Made by a program: the position numbers and the translations under genes
NCBI RefSeq assembly: GCF_030519375.1
Contig: NZ_JAUMKB010000008.1
Location: forward strand, 124,001-188,000
Length of the DNA: 64,000 nucleotides
Reading direction: 5' to 3'
Source: Mucilaginibacter tolerans
GTDB lineage: Bacteria > Bacteroidota > Bacteroidia > Sphingobacteriales > Sphingobacteriaceae
The notes under the pieces: generated by a model
What the model was told of the DNA's origin: nothing
The model's database searches: none
The model's input: the letters and a program-made list of their open reading frames with translations, nothing else
In this document: positions 17,525-26,565 of the stretch, piece by piece
How the letters are laid out: each line of letters opens with the position of its first letter
Position numbering within the stretch: position 1 is the stretch's first letter

Positions 17525-17787
17525 TTTCGGCACCTCTTAGAACATTCACGCTTACTTGATCTGCGATTTACATGTAGCAGACTTGCCTATCTCAAACCTT
17601 TCAGATAGGGGGCGATACTAAAAAACGGACGGACAAAACCACCACAATGCCATCCTGAACTTGTTTCGGGAATCCACAGGACATTCACGCATTCCTGGTC
17701 TGAGATAGGTCGGTAGCAGACCTGTCTATCTCATGGCCTTTGTGATGGGTTGCTGAAATAAATTCAGCTTGGCATTAGATTTAAAGC
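17525..17787. repeat. Intergenic repeat cluster with hairpins
   Basis: This stretch carries two diverged direct copies of about 75 bp, each beginning near ACATTCACGC (about 17544 and 17692) and containing GTAGCAGAC followed by CTATCTCA. Each can fold: CCTATCT pairs with AGATAGG in the first, and AGATAGGTC with the GAC-CTGTCTATCT side in the second. Between them is the second copy of the 22-bp repeat. No gene is seen. It resembles a degenerate dispersed intergenic element. Confidence 0.65.
17615..17636 (-). repeat. 22-bp dispersed repeat, copy 2
   Basis: Exact reverse complement of the segment at 9140 to 9161. It sits between the two diverged 75-bp copies of the local repeat cluster. Confidence 0.85.
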
Positions 17788-17973
17788 TCAGGCCTTATCA
17801 GCGGTAGCCTTCACCAATCCTATCCCCGAAAAGAAAAACAATAACGAAATAACCCCTATTACAGCTAACGTAGTAAAATGAGCCGTATGATTAATGATAT
17901 TAGCACCGGTATAGATCAACCCGATGATTCCCAATACAGTAAGTATGGCCCCAAAGATGCGTTTTAAGTTCAT
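17788..17973 (-). CDS. Small two-helix membrane protein
   Basis: 61 residues from MNLKRIFGAILTVLG, with two hydrophobic segments (about 5 to 24 and 33 to 55) linked by the polar loop NIINHTAHFTT. A longer reading to 18060 is rejected because it lacks a good start and adds a third ill-formed hydrophobic stretch. It is a common type of small Bacteroidota inner-membrane protein without known function, divergent from the SPFH gene. Confidence 0.65.
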   Translation of the reverse strand: MNLKRIFGAILTVLGIIGLIYTGANIINHTAHFTTLAVIGVISLLFFFSGIGLVKATADKA

Positions 17974-18065
17974 GATTTTAGTTGATGCTGGTTTACTGTG
18001 AGTTATAAAAACAAATAGCGCACCAAAAAATAAAAACCTATATTTAGTAACCTTAAACATTAACT

Positions 18066-19004
18066 ATGGCTACGCAGATAACACTTTACATTATTGTCTT
18101 TATCGGGATCATTGTATTTTTCTCATCATTTGTGACTGTAAAACAAGGCACTATTGCAGTTATTACCATCTTTGGCAAATACCGCCGCATACTCAAACCG
18201 GGCCTTAATCTGAAGTTGCCTTTAATAGAGCAGATCTACTCCCGCATATCTATTCAGAACCGCTCTGTCGAGCTGGAGTTCCAGGCGGTGACGCTGGATC
18301 AGGCTAACGTGTATTTTAAGGCGATGCTGCTTTATTCAGTACTCGACCAGGTTGAGGAGACGATCAAAAATGTGGCATTTAAATTTGTTGACGAGCGTAA
18401 CCTGATGCAGGCTCTGATACGTACTATTGAGGGATCGATAAGGGCATACGTGGCTACAAAAAAACAAGCCGATGTGCTGATCCTGCGGAAAGATATTGTG
18501 GAGCACGTGAAGGAGCAATTGGATAACATACTGGAAACATGGGGCTATCATTTACAGGACCTGCAATTGAACGACATCACTTTTGATGAGGCGGTAATGA
18601 AATCGATGAGCCAGGTAGTGGCATCCAATAACCTGAAGGCCGCTGCTGAAAACGAAGGCCAGGCTTTATTGATCACCAAAACAAAAGCTGCCGAGGCAGA
18701 AGGTAATGCGATAAAAATCGCCGCTGAAGCTGAAAGGCAAGCTGCACAGTTAAGAGGTCAGGGTATTGCCCTTTTCAGGCAGGAAGTAGCAAAAGGTATG
18801 ACCGCCGCTGCAAAAGAAATGGAACAGGCCCATATGGATACTTCTGTGATACTCTTTACGATGTGGACGGAATCAATCAAGCATTTTGCAGAACACTCAC
18901 AGGGCAACGTTATCTTTTTGGATGGTTCGGCGGAAGGTATGGAGCGTACGATGAAAGAAGTAATGGCTTTAAACCTTTTACACCAGGACAAAGTCAAAAA
19001 GTAA
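18066..19004 (+). CDS. SPFH/Band 7 family protein (stomatin/HflC-like)
   Basis: 312 residues: one N-terminal membrane helix (about 5 to 24), then an SPFH domain (VKQGTIAVITIFGKYRRILKPGLNLKLPLIEQIYSRI split into the membrane-proximal part and the RSVELEFQAVTLDQANV strand). A long charged helix follows (AAAENEGQALLITKTKAAEAEGNAIKIAAEAERQA as several pieces), the coiled coil through which these proteins form rings. They organise membrane microdomains and modulate membrane proteases. No NfeD-type partner is encoded beside it. Starts at ATG six bases after the intergenic TTAACT. Confidence 0.9.
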   Translation: MATQITLYIIVFIGIIVFFSSFVTVKQGTIAVITIFGKYRRILKPGLNLKLPLIEQIYSRISIQNRSVELEFQAVTLDQANVYFKAMLLYSVLDQVEETIKNVAFKFVDERNLMQALIRTIEGSIRAYVATKKQADVLILRKDIVEHVKEQLDNILETWGYHLQDLQLNDITFDEAVMKSMSQVVASNNLKAAAENEGQALLITKTKAAEAEGNAIKIAAEAERQAAQLRGQGIALFRQEVAKGMTAAAKEMEQAHMDTSVILFTMWTESIKHFAEHSQGNVIFLDGSAEGMERTMKEVMALNLLHQDKVKK

Positions 19005-19021
19005 AAAATTTACTTTAATAC

Positions 19022-19570
19022 ATGAGGTTGATATTTAGGAGGGTGATATGCGTGGCCTTGCTCTGCGCATGCAAATTGGCTGTTCATGCACAGGCCTATC
19101 GTTTGCTGACGGTTAATGACTTTGGAGGTACACCGCACCGCAATTCGGGTGTTATAGCTTATACCAATTGCAGCATAGATTTTAAATATGAAGCCTACAA
19201 AAGGAACGGTTATTATCAGCTTTACTTCAATATCAACCTGAAGGTAAACCGCGACCGTTCATGGATGGACAAGGGGAATATTACCTCATCTGAAATGCTA
19301 TCCGAAGTTTTAAAGCACGAACAGGGGCACTATATCATCGCTTACCTGGAGCAGCAGGAATTATTACGTGAAGTAGGGAAGACCGTCTTCGGCTCAAATT
19401 ACCAGTACGAAGCCCAACAGATATTCGATCGTATCGATGCCAAATACAAGCAATTAAACCAGGATTACGACGAAGATACCCAGCACATGACCAATCGCAG
19501 GCAGCAGAGTAGCTGGGATAAGTATTTTCAAAAGAAACTGGAGTATATGCCGGGCGATGATCAAGGGTGA
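19022..19570 (+). CDS. DUF922-type secreted putative zinc protease
   Basis: 182 residues with a signal peptide (RLIFRRVICVALLCACKLAVHAQA). The sequence KHEQGHYIIAYLE carries an HExxH-like zinc motif in the form HEQGH, the hallmark of DUF922 proteins, preceded by strands such as DFKYEAYKRNGYYQLYFNINLKV. Those proteins are predicted Zn-dependent peptidases of the cell envelope, with little experimental work. It starts 17 bp after the SPFH gene on the same strand and could share its transcript. The C-terminus is charged and probably helical. Confidence 0.82.
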   Translation: MRLIFRRVICVALLCACKLAVHAQAYRLLTVNDFGGTPHRNSGVIAYTNCSIDFKYEAYKRNGYYQLYFNINLKVNRDRSWMDKGNITSSEMLSEVLKHEQGHYIIAYLEQQELLREVGKTVFGSNYQYEAQQIFDRIDAKYKQLNQDYDEDTQHMTNRRQQSSWDKYFQKKLEYMPGDDQG

Positions 19571-19577
19571 CATATTC

Positions 19578-20198
19578 TTATTTCTTATAATCCGAAATAT
19601 TCAATTGATGCCTGCAAAAACTGTATTCGTGGAGTTGATTGGAGCAAATGATCGTAAGACGATCCGCCGCAAATTGCTGAACCAGGTTTAGGTACCAATC
19701 CACACCCTGCGTATCAAGATTTGAGGTTGGCTCATCCAGCATCAGCATAGGCGTATCTGAGCAAAAAGCCAGGGCCAGTTTTAAACGCTGCTTCATGCCA
19801 GACGAGAAGTACTTGATCATCTTGTTTCGACCACCCTTTAAGTTTAACAGATCGATCAACGCATCTTTATTTATTCCGGGACGATAGGATTTGAATTTAA
19901 AATGGAAGTCGGTCATCTCATCCATTGTAAATTCTTCGATCAGTTCGAGATAAGGTGCAGCAAGGCTAACCTGTTTAAAAACAGTATCTACCTCGATTGG
20001 ATTGTCGTTTAGAAAATAGTTGATGTTGCCACTTGAAGGGGCCAAGCTGCCATTTAAAACCTGCAGCAAGGTAGATTTACCCGAACCGTTAGGCCCGAGT
20101 ATAGCATAAGTTTCACCTGAATTGAAAGTGTAGTCGATGTTCCTGAATATCCAGTCGCGGTTAAAACGGCGGCCTATGTTCTGGAGAGTTATTTTCAT
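19578..20198 (-). CDS. ABC transporter ATP-binding protein
   Basis: 206 residues from MKITLQNIGRRFNRDWIFRN. Walker A is GPNGSGKST, the Q-loop region is VFKQVSLA, the signature is FSSGMKQRLKLA, and Walker B is MLMLDEPTSNLD; the usual switch His is replaced by CSNQLHEYSFC. A single nucleotide-binding domain without membrane part, so it must partner with a permease encoded elsewhere. Upstream of the start are four 7-bp tandem units that carry further in-frame and out-of-frame ATGs. Downstream it converges with the DUF922 gene. Confidence 0.9.
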   Translation of the reverse strand: MKITLQNIGRRFNRDWIFRNIDYTFNSGETYAILGPNGSGKSTLLQVLNGSLAPSSGNINYFLNDNPIEVDTVFKQVSLAAPYLELIEEFTMDEMTDFHFKFKSYRPGINKDALIDLLNLKGGRNKMIKYFSSGMKQRLKLALAFCSDTPMLMLDEPTSNLDTQGVDWYLNLVQQFAADRLTIICSNQLHEYSFCRHQLNISDYKK

Positions 20199-20206
20199 TT
20201 TCAAGA

Positions 20207-20237
20207 GGACCATGGACCATGGACCATAGACCATGGA
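20207..20237 (-). repeat. 7-bp tandem repeat (ATGGTCC)n before the ABC ATPase gene
   Basis: Read on the plus strand, GGACCAT is repeated three times, then once as AGACCAT, then a partial GGAC. On the gene strand each unit contains ATG. Seven is not a multiple of three, so a change in copy number would shift the frame of any upstream start. Confidence 0.9.
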
Positions 20238-20256
20238 CACCTTGTTAAATAAATTA

Positions 20257-21039
20257 CTAGATACCGAATCCCTTCATAATGCCACGCTGCGAGTTCGATA
20301 CAAAGTTGATGATCTCATCGCGCTCGACAGTAGGAGCAAATTCAGCTTCGATGATATCCAGGGCTTTGGTCACGTTATATTTTTTCAGAAATATGATCCG
20401 GTAAATTTCCTGTATTTCATTAATAGATGCAGCTGAATAACCTCTGCGGCGTAAACCCACTGAGTTGATACCTATATAGGATAATGGCTCGCGTCCTGCT
20501 TTTGTAAACGGAGGAACGTCTTTACGCACAAGTGAACCGCCCGAGATCATGCTATGCGTGCCGATCTCTACAAACTGGTGAACGGCAGATGTACCGCCAA
20601 TAAACGCGTAATCGTACACATTGATGTGCCCGGCTAACTGTACCGAGTTGGCAATGATCACGTTGTCGCCTATTACGCAATCGTGGGCAACGTGCACATA
20701 AGCCATTAGTAAACAATTACTGCCTATGGTGGTGGTATTTTTATCTAATGCCGTACCACGATTAAGCGTTACGCATTCGCGGATGGTAGTATTGTCGCCT
20801 ACGGTTACAGTGCTGGGCTCGCCTTTGTATTTTAGATCCTGAGGAGGGGCTGATACAACTGCTCCCGGGAAAATGCGACAGTTTTTACCAATACGCGCGC
20901 CGTCCATGATAACGGCGTTTGAGCCTACCCAGGTACCCTCGCCTATCTCCACATCCTTATGTATCGTTACAAAAGGTTCGATCACCACATTGTCAGCAAT
21001 TTTAGCCTGCGGGTGTATATATGCTAAAGGTTGTATCAT
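20257..21039 (-). CDS. lpxA: Acyl-ACP--UDP-N-acetylglucosamine O-acyltransferase
   Basis: 260 residues. First step of lipid A synthesis: transfer of a 3-hydroxyacyl chain to UDP-GlcNAc O-3. The left-handed beta-helix is visible as hexapeptide repeats (IHPQAKIADNVVIEPFV, VEIGEGTWVGSNAVI, ARIGKNCRIFPGAVV), the catalytic His lies in AYVHVAHDCVIGD near residue 120, and the C-terminal helical domain follows GINSVGLRRRGYS. The start overlaps the stop of lpxC-fabZ by 4 bp, so translation is coupled. Cytoplasmic, full length. Confidence 0.96.
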   Translation of the reverse strand: MIQPLAYIHPQAKIADNVVIEPFVTIHKDVEIGEGTWVGSNAVIMDGARIGKNCRIFPGAVVSAPPQDLKYKGEPSTVTVGDNTTIRECVTLNRGTALDKNTTTIGSNCLLMAYVHVAHDCVIGDNVIIANSVQLAGHINVYDYAFIGGTSAVHQFVEIGTHSMISGGSLVRKDVPPFTKAGREPLSYIGINSVGLRRRGYSAASINEIQEIYRIIFLKKYNVTKALDIIEAEFAPTVERDEIINFVSNSQRGIMKGFGI

Positions 21040-22448
21040 GCTTCTTTATCTTCAGTTGTTTTTCTAACTATCTGTGCCATCAGTTCGGCTTCCACCACTA
21101 TTCTCGATCCGACCATGCCGATACCCTTCATTTGCGCAATACCGCGACGTATAGGCGCTATCAGGTTGCAATAGAAAATAATAGTATCGCCTGGCGTCAC
21201 TTTGTCTTTAAATCGGGCATTTTCGATTTTCAGGAACAGCGTGATATAATTTTCAGGGTCAGGTACCGTATTTAACACCAGAATACCGCCCGTTTGTGCC
21301 ATCGCCTCAATCTGCAACACACCAGGAAACAAAGGCTGACCAGGGAAATGCCCGGCAAACAGTTCTTCGTTCATGGTTACGTTTTTCAACCCAACAACGT
21401 GGCTTTTGCTGATTTCTAAAATTTTATCAACCAGCAGCATAGGCTGACGGTGCGGTAAAATTTTCATGATATCAACGGTATCATACACCGGTTTAGCATT
21501 CGGGTCATATAATTTTATATGCTTGCGGCTTCTTTCTTTTTTTATCAGCGTTTTGATCTTCTTGGCAAAGGCAACGTTTGCGGCGTGACCTGGGCGTGCA
21601 GCCATGATATGCCCCCTTAACGGAACACCTACCAAAGCCAAATCACCAATCATGTCCAGCAACTTGTGGCGAGCTGGCTCGTTTTGATGACGTAATTCAA
21701 TGTTGTTCAAAATGCCTTGCGGCGCTACTCTAATATCCTTGCGGTTAAACATTTTTGCCAGACCGGCCAATTCCTCATCATCCACCTCTTTATCTACCAC
21801 AACAATAGCATTGTTGAGATCGCCACCTTTGATAAGGTTATGCTTCAATAGCATTTCAAGTTCATGTAAAAAACAGAAAGTACGGCAGGAAGCTATTTCT
21901 TTATTAAATTCCGATATGGTTGAAATACTGGCATGCTGGCTACCCAAAACCTGCGAGTTATAGTCGACCATGCAAGTAAAGCGGTAATCATCCAGCGGCA
22001 TGGCCACCATTTCTACTTTACGGTCTGGTTCTGAGTAATGAATGTTGTAAGGTATATGATAGTATTCACGGTCAGCTTCTTGTTCCAAAAATCCAACGGC
22101 TGTCAATGCATCCACAAATTGAATAGAGCTACCATCCATGATAGGAGTTTCAGGACCATCCATATCGATTAGCACATTGTCAATCTCCATACCCACCAGT
22201 GCAGCCAGCACGTGCTCGATGGTGCTTACGCTGGCGCCGTTTTGGGAGATGGTAGTACCACGTGAAGTATCGGTAACATTGTCACAGTCTGCATCAATAA
22301 TAGGAGAGCCCTGAATATCTATCCTCCTGAATTTATAACCATGATTCTCAGGAGCAGGATTAAAGGTCATAGTTACCTTTTCGCCGGTATGTAAGCCAGT
22401 GCCCGAAACAGATACGGGCGTTTTAATCGTTCTTTGTTTTACGTTCAT
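21036..22448 (-). CDS. lpxC-fabZ: Bifunctional LpxC deacetylase / FabZ hydroxyacyl-ACP dehydratase
   Basis: 470 residues in two enzymes. The N-terminal 310 residues are LpxC (QRTIKTPVSVSGTGLHTGEKV, zinc-site STIEHVLAALVG, DLALVGVPLRGHIMAARPGHAANVAFA), which deacetylates UDP-3-O-acyl-GlcNAc, the committed step of lipid A synthesis. The C-terminal part is FabZ (ILPHRQPMLLVDKI, catalytic His in AGHFPGQPLFPGVLQIEAMAQ), which dehydrates 3-hydroxyacyl-ACP. The fusion is normal in Bacteroidota and balances lipid A against fatty-acid synthesis. Middle gene of lpxD, lpxC-fabZ, lpxA. Confidence 0.96.
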   Translation of the reverse strand: MNVKQRTIKTPVSVSGTGLHTGEKVTMTFNPAPENHGYKFRRIDIQGSPIIDADCDNVTDTSRGTTISQNGASVSTIEHVLAALVGMEIDNVLIDMDGPETPIMDGSSIQFVDALTAVGFLEQEADREYYHIPYNIHYSEPDRKVEMVAMPLDDYRFTCMVDYNSQVLGSQHASISTISEFNKEIASCRTFCFLHELEMLLKHNLIKGGDLNNAIVVVDKEVDDEELAGLAKMFNRKDIRVAPQGILNNIELRHQNEPARHKLLDMIGDLALVGVPLRGHIMAARPGHAANVAFAKKIKTLIKKERSRKHIKLYDPNAKPVYDTVDIMKILPHRQPMLLVDKILEISKSHVVGLKNVTMNEELFAGHFPGQPLFPGVLQIEAMAQTGGILVLNTVPDPENYITLFLKIENARFKDKVTPGDTIIFYCNLIAPIRRGIAQMKGIGMVGSRIVVEAELMAQIVRKTTEDKEA

Positions 22449-22528
22449 TTTTTAATGATGTTCATTAGCTCATTAGTTCAGTTGTTCATTGGTAGCATAT
22501 CCATGGGAAAGCCTGACGAACCAGTGAA

Positions 22529-23575
22529 CTATTGAACGTCTTTTCTTAATTCAGCAATCACTTTTTCTAATTCTAAAACTTTCTTTTCTAACGCAGGCAA
22601 ATGAGATACTGCCGCTTCTATACGCATATTCTCCATATAGGCGGAAAAAAATGGTATACCACCCCATTTCTTATTTTCCTCTGTAATATTCTTATTAATG
22701 CCTGATTTGGCCATTATCTGGCTTCCTTTGGCAACACTAATGTGCCCAACCATACCTACCTGGCCACCAATTACGCAGTTGTCCCCAACCTTGGTGCTTC
22801 CAGAAATACCTGTTTGTGCAGCTATAACGGTATTAGCCCCAATTTCTACATTGTGAGCTATTTGTAATAAATTATCCAGCTTGGCGCCTTTATGTATAAT
22901 GGTCGATCCCATTGTAGCCCTGTCTATAGTAGTATTTGAGCCTATCTCCACATCATCCTCTAAAACGACGTTACCTATTTGTGCTATTTTGGAATAAGTG
23001 CCATCCGGATTCGGTGCAAAACCAAAACCATCGCTGCCGATGATAGCCCCTGAATGCACAATCACATTGTTGCCGATTACGCAATCAAAGTATACTACAA
23101 CGCCGGGGAACAGGGTTACATTGTCACCCAGCACAACATTATCTGCAATGTAAACGTTCGGGTATATTTTACATTTTTTGCCCAACCGGGCACCAGGACC
23201 GATATAGGCGAAAGCACCGACATAGCAGTCATCCCCCAGCTTAGCAGTTGGATGAATAAAGCTGGGCTGTTCAATACCGCTTTTATTCAGCTTGATGGTA
23301 TTATATCTTTCGAGCAGAACGGTAATGGCGCTGTACGCATTATCCACACGGATCAAGGTCGCTTTTACCGGTTCGGTAGCTACAAAATCATTGTTTACCA
23401 ATACGGCAGAAGCATCGGTGCTATACAGATACTGCTCGTACTTTGGATTGGCTAAGAAGGAGATAGAGCCGGCGGTTGCTTCCTCTATTTTTGCTAAGCG
23501 GCTGACTGTGACTTGAGGGTCCCCCTCTACAGTTCCGTTCAGTAGTAAACTTATCTCATGTGCAGTAAATTGCAT
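22529..23575 (-). CDS. lpxD: UDP-3-O-(3-hydroxyacyl)glucosamine N-acyltransferase
   Basis: 348 residues. Third lipid A step: N-acylation of UDP-3-O-acyl-glucosamine. The N-terminal uridine-binding domain ([14 protein letters not shown] ... [15 protein letters not shown]) is followed by hexapeptide repeats of the left-handed beta-helix ([32 protein letters not shown]), the catalytic His in [15 protein letters not shown], and a C-terminal helix ([25 protein letters not shown] in two parts). An 80-bp gap separates it from lpxC-fabZ downstream. Confidence 0.96.
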   Translation of the reverse strand: MQFTAHEISLLLNGTVEGDPQVTVSRLAKIEEATAGSISFLANPKYEQYLYSTDASAVLVNNDFVATEPVKATLIRVDNAYSAITVLLERYNTIKLNKSGIEQPSFIHPTAKLGDDCYVGAFAYIGPGARLGKKCKIYPNVYIADNVVLGDNVTLFPGVVVYFDCVIGNNVIVHSGAIIGSDGFGFAPNPDGTYSKIAQIGNVVLEDDVEIGSNTTIDRATMGSTIIHKGAKLDNLLQIAHNVEIGANTVIAAQTGISGSTKVGDNCVIGGQVGMVGHISVAKGSQIMAKSGINKNITEENKKWGGIPFFSAYMENMRIEAAVSHLPALEKKVLELEKVIAELRKDVQ

Positions 23576-23636
23576 CGGGCAAATTTAAGTGTTATAATTG
23601 AAGCCGCAAAGTATAAATCTATCAGCCTCAATACGT

Positions 23637-24851
23637 TCATAAAAGGTCTTTGGTATAGCAAATTATATGCTTTTTTACGGTTTTGGCCAATGCCTCCAGA
23701 TTTGAATTATCACTGGCTGCAGCAATGTCTTGTAGCGAGCCGTCTTTCATTAAAATCTGGATACTGCCATCGCCTGGCTTATAAGCCATATTTTTTATGG
23801 TGTCGGTAAACACAAAATAGTCGGCAATAGGGTACTTGCTTTCTGCTTTCTTAATCAGCTTGTTAAGCAATTCCCCATTAGGCGGATTGTTGCTGATCTC
23901 TACATGATAAAGGCGTCGCTGCATCATCATTTTGCATAATTCAGAAAGCACCGGATCATCGCAGTGCGTCCATACTTTTATGGCCGACATAATATCTGTA
24001 TCGTCCAAAGAAGCAAAAATCTCCAGGTGATGATCCTGATTGATAAATTCCTGCTTACTGATCTTCTTTACCAAAAAATGCTCCAAAGCAGGCGTAGCAA
24101 ATAGTTTTTTGCCGCCCAGGGCGAGTTCACGTGCACGTTTTAATATTTTAGCCAATAGCAGCTCACCAGCGATGACGGTTTTATGCAGATATACCTGCCA
24201 GTACATTAGCCTGCGTGCTATCAGAAATTTTTCGATAGAATAAATGCCCTTTTCTTCCACAGCTATGTGATCGTCCACGACGTTCAGCATTTTGATGATT
24301 CGATCGGAGCTAATAACACCTTCCGAGACACCGGTAAAGAAACTGTCCCGGTTCAGGTAATCCATACGGTCCATATCCAGTTGTCCGGATACGAGCTCAT
24401 GCAAAAATCTTTTTGGATATATGCCATTGAATATCGCAATTGCCATAGATAATCGCCCGTTGAACTGAACATTGAGCTTGTTCATTAACTGGGTTGAAAT
24501 ATCCTCATGCGAAATGCCTTCAACAATAGTTTCTTCCAATGCATGCGAAAATGGCCCGTGACCGATGTCATGAAGTAATATGGCTATGGTTACGGCTTCC
24601 TCTTCTTCTTCGGTTATCAGGTGACCTTTATTGCATAGTGTTTCAATGGCCAGGCCCATCAGGTGCATGGCTCCCAGGGCATGATGAAAGCGGGTATGCA
24701 AGGCGCCTGGATACACCAAGTGGGTCATTCCCAGTTGCTTAATGTAGCGTAATCTTTGGAAGTAGGGATGCTCAATAAGGTCGAATATCAGCTCGGTGGG
24801 GACACTGATAAAACCGTATACCGGATCGTTTATGATTTTCTTTTTATTCAA
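23637..24851 (-). CDS. HD-domain phosphohydrolase (dGTPase-like)
   Basis: 404 residues. Metal-binding HD motif: His in TRFHHALGAMHLMG, the HD pair in AILLHDIGHGPFSHALE, and a later Asp in SGQLDMDRMDYLNRDSFF. The N-terminal IINDPVYGFISVPTELIFDLIEHPYFQRLRYIKQLG in two parts is typical of the HD superfamily group related to SAMHD1/dGTP triphosphohydrolases and common in Bacteroidota. It probably hydrolyses (d)NTPs or another phosphate ester; the substrate is unproven. Cytoplasmic. It lies upstream of lpxD on the same strand with a 60-bp gap. Confidence 0.9.
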   Translation of the reverse strand: MNKKKIINDPVYGFISVPTELIFDLIEHPYFQRLRYIKQLGMTHLVYPGALHTRFHHALGAMHLMGLAIETLCNKGHLITEEEEEAVTIAILLHDIGHGPFSHALEETIVEGISHEDISTQLMNKLNVQFNGRLSMAIAIFNGIYPKRFLHELVSGQLDMDRMDYLNRDSFFTGVSEGVISSDRIIKMLNVVDDHIAVEEKGIYSIEKFLIARRLMYWQVYLHKTVIAGELLLAKILKRARELALGGKKLFATPALEHFLVKKISKQEFINQDHHLEIFASLDDTDIMSAIKVWTHCDDPVLSELCKMMMQRRLYHVEISNNPPNGELLNKLIKKAESKYPIADYFVFTDTIKNMAYKPGDGSIQILMKDGSLQDIAAASDNSNLEALAKTVKKHIICYTKDLL

Positions 24852-24982
24852 GGGGTAATATGCGCTACAAAAATGTTAAATAATAGTAATATTCTGTTTT
24901 ATAATTGTTAATTTTTGTTAATTAAAACTGATAACCAGTAACAAAAGCCGTCCTTTGTGGTTAATCGATAAAAGAAAATATT

Positions 24983-26536
24983 ATGGTAGATACGACAATT
25001 TTATGGGCCGATGACGAGATAGATCTGCTGAAACCACATGTGCTTTTTTTGAAAGAAAAAGGATACAATGTAACCACGGTTACCAATGGTAACGACGCCG
25101 TGGATTCATTTAAAAATAATTACTTCGACCTGGTGTTCCTGGATGAGAATATGCCGGGACTGACCGGACTGGAGACACTCTCCGAAATAAAAAACCTGAA
25201 TAACGAGGTGCCTATCGTTTTGATCACCAAGAACGAAGAGGAGTACCTGATGGAAGATGCTATTGGTTCGAAAATAGATGATTACCTGATTAAACCAGTT
25301 AATCCCAAACAGATATTACTTACCATCAAAAAACTGACTGAAAATAAACGCCTGGTGACTGAAAAGACCACCATGGCTTACCAGCAGGATTTCAGAACGC
25401 TGGGTATGACCTTAAACGACAACCTGAGTTACCAGGAGTGGGTAGATGTTTACAAAAAGTTGATCTACTGGGAGCTGGAATTAGAAAAGCTTGAAGATGA
25501 AGGCATGCACGAGATACTAACCCTGCAAAAAGCAGAGGCTAATGTGCAGTTCTGCAAGTTTATTGAAAAGAATTATCAGAAATGGATACAAAACCCTGAT
25601 TCTGGTCCAATTAGTTCGCCACAGCTATTCAAGAAGAAAGTTCTGCCTAAACTGGATTCCAAAGTGCCGGTTTTCTTTATCCTGATCGATAACCTGCGCT
25701 TCGATCAATTTAAGATCATCAATCCTTACATTTCTGAATATTTCAGGATGGAGGAAGAAGATACCTATTACAGCATTCTGCCTACAGCCACTCAATATGC
25801 GCGTAATGCCATTTTTTCAGGTTTAATGCCGCTTGACATGGAAAAACGATTCCCGGATATGTGGCAGAATGACGAGGACGAAGGCGGCAAGAACCTGTAT
25901 GAAGAAAATTTCCTGGGCGACCAATTAAAGCGCTTATTACGCCGTGATGTTAAATACTCTTATAACAAGATTTTAAATATCGACGAAGGTCGCGCGCTCA
26001 ATGATTCAGTAAACAACCTGATGAATAATGAGTTGAACGTGGTAGTTTACAACTTTGTAGACATGCTTTCGCACGCACGTACTGACATGCAGATGATACG
26101 CGAACTGGCGAGTGATGATGCAGCATATCGCTCATTGACTCTATCATGGTTTGAACACTCCCCTTTATTTGACCTGCTGAAATATTTATCGCAGAAACAG
26201 GTGAAAGTGATCATTACAACCGATCATGGCACTATCCGCGTTAAAAATCCAAGCAAGATCATCGGTGACCGCAATACCAATACCAACCTGCGTTATAAAC
26301 AGGGTAAAAACCTGAACTTTAATGCGAAGGAAGTATTTCATGTCCGGAACCCGCACGATATTATGTTGCCGAAGCTGCATGTGAGCTCAAGCTTTGTATT
26401 TGCCAAGAACGACAGTTACTTCGTGTACCCAAATAACTACAATCATTTCGTAAACTTCTACAACGAGACCTTCCAGCACGGGGGTATCTCTCTTGAAGAA
26501 ATGATCATACCGGTTGTTACTTATGGAACAAAGTAA
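24983..26536 (+). CDS. porX: PorX-type response regulator with PglZ alkaline-phosphatase-like domain
   Basis: 517 residues. The receiver domain (1 to about 120) has the acidic pair Asp10-Asp11 and phospho-acceptor Asp54 in VFLDENMPG. A linker of helices follows, then a PglZ domain (from about 200): FFILIDNLRFDQF carries a metal-binding Asp, PTATQYARNAIFSG holds the nucleophile Thr region, and IITTDHGTIRV gives the distal Asp-His metal ligands. This architecture is that of PorX, which with the kinase PorY controls type IX secretion genes and acts as a phosphodiesterase on cyclic oligonucleotides. Monocistronic or linked to tsaE, 29 bp downstream. Confidence 0.94.
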   Translation: MVDTTILWADDEIDLLKPHVLFLKEKGYNVTTVTNGNDAVDSFKNNYFDLVFLDENMPGLTGLETLSEIKNLNNEVPIVLITKNEEEYLMEDAIGSKIDDYLIKPVNPKQILLTIKKLTENKRLVTEKTTMAYQQDFRTLGMTLNDNLSYQEWVDVYKKLIYWELELEKLEDEGMHEILTLQKAEANVQFCKFIEKNYQKWIQNPDSGPISSPQLFKKKVLPKLDSKVPVFFILIDNLRFDQFKIINPYISEYFRMEEEDTYYSILPTATQYARNAIFSGLMPLDMEKRFPDMWQNDEDEGGKNLYEENFLGDQLKRLLRRDVKYSYNKILNIDEGRALNDSVNNLMNNELNVVVYNFVDMLSHARTDMQMIRELASDDAAYRSLTLSWFEHSPLFDLLKYLSQKQVKVIITTDHGTIRVKNPSKIIGDRNTNTNLRYKQGKNLNFNAKEVFHVRNPHDIMLPKLHVSSSFVFAKNDSYFVYPNNYNHFVNFYNETFQHGGISLEEMIIPVVTYGTK

Positions 26537-26565
26537 ATCAGGCTGAATATTATAACTTTGCCGGC

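Noticed and set aside
21036..22448. LpxC-FabZ fusion as a novelty
   Set aside because: This fusion is the normal state in Bacteroidota.
23585..23593. TTAAGTGTT upstream of lpxD as an arabinose operator
   Set aside because: Only the short 9-bp form is present, with no link to arabinose genes; treated as a chance match.
24983..26536. PglZ domain as sign of a BREX/Pgl phage-defence system
   Set aside because: The N-terminal receiver domain and absence of other BREX genes match PorX of type IX secretion instead.
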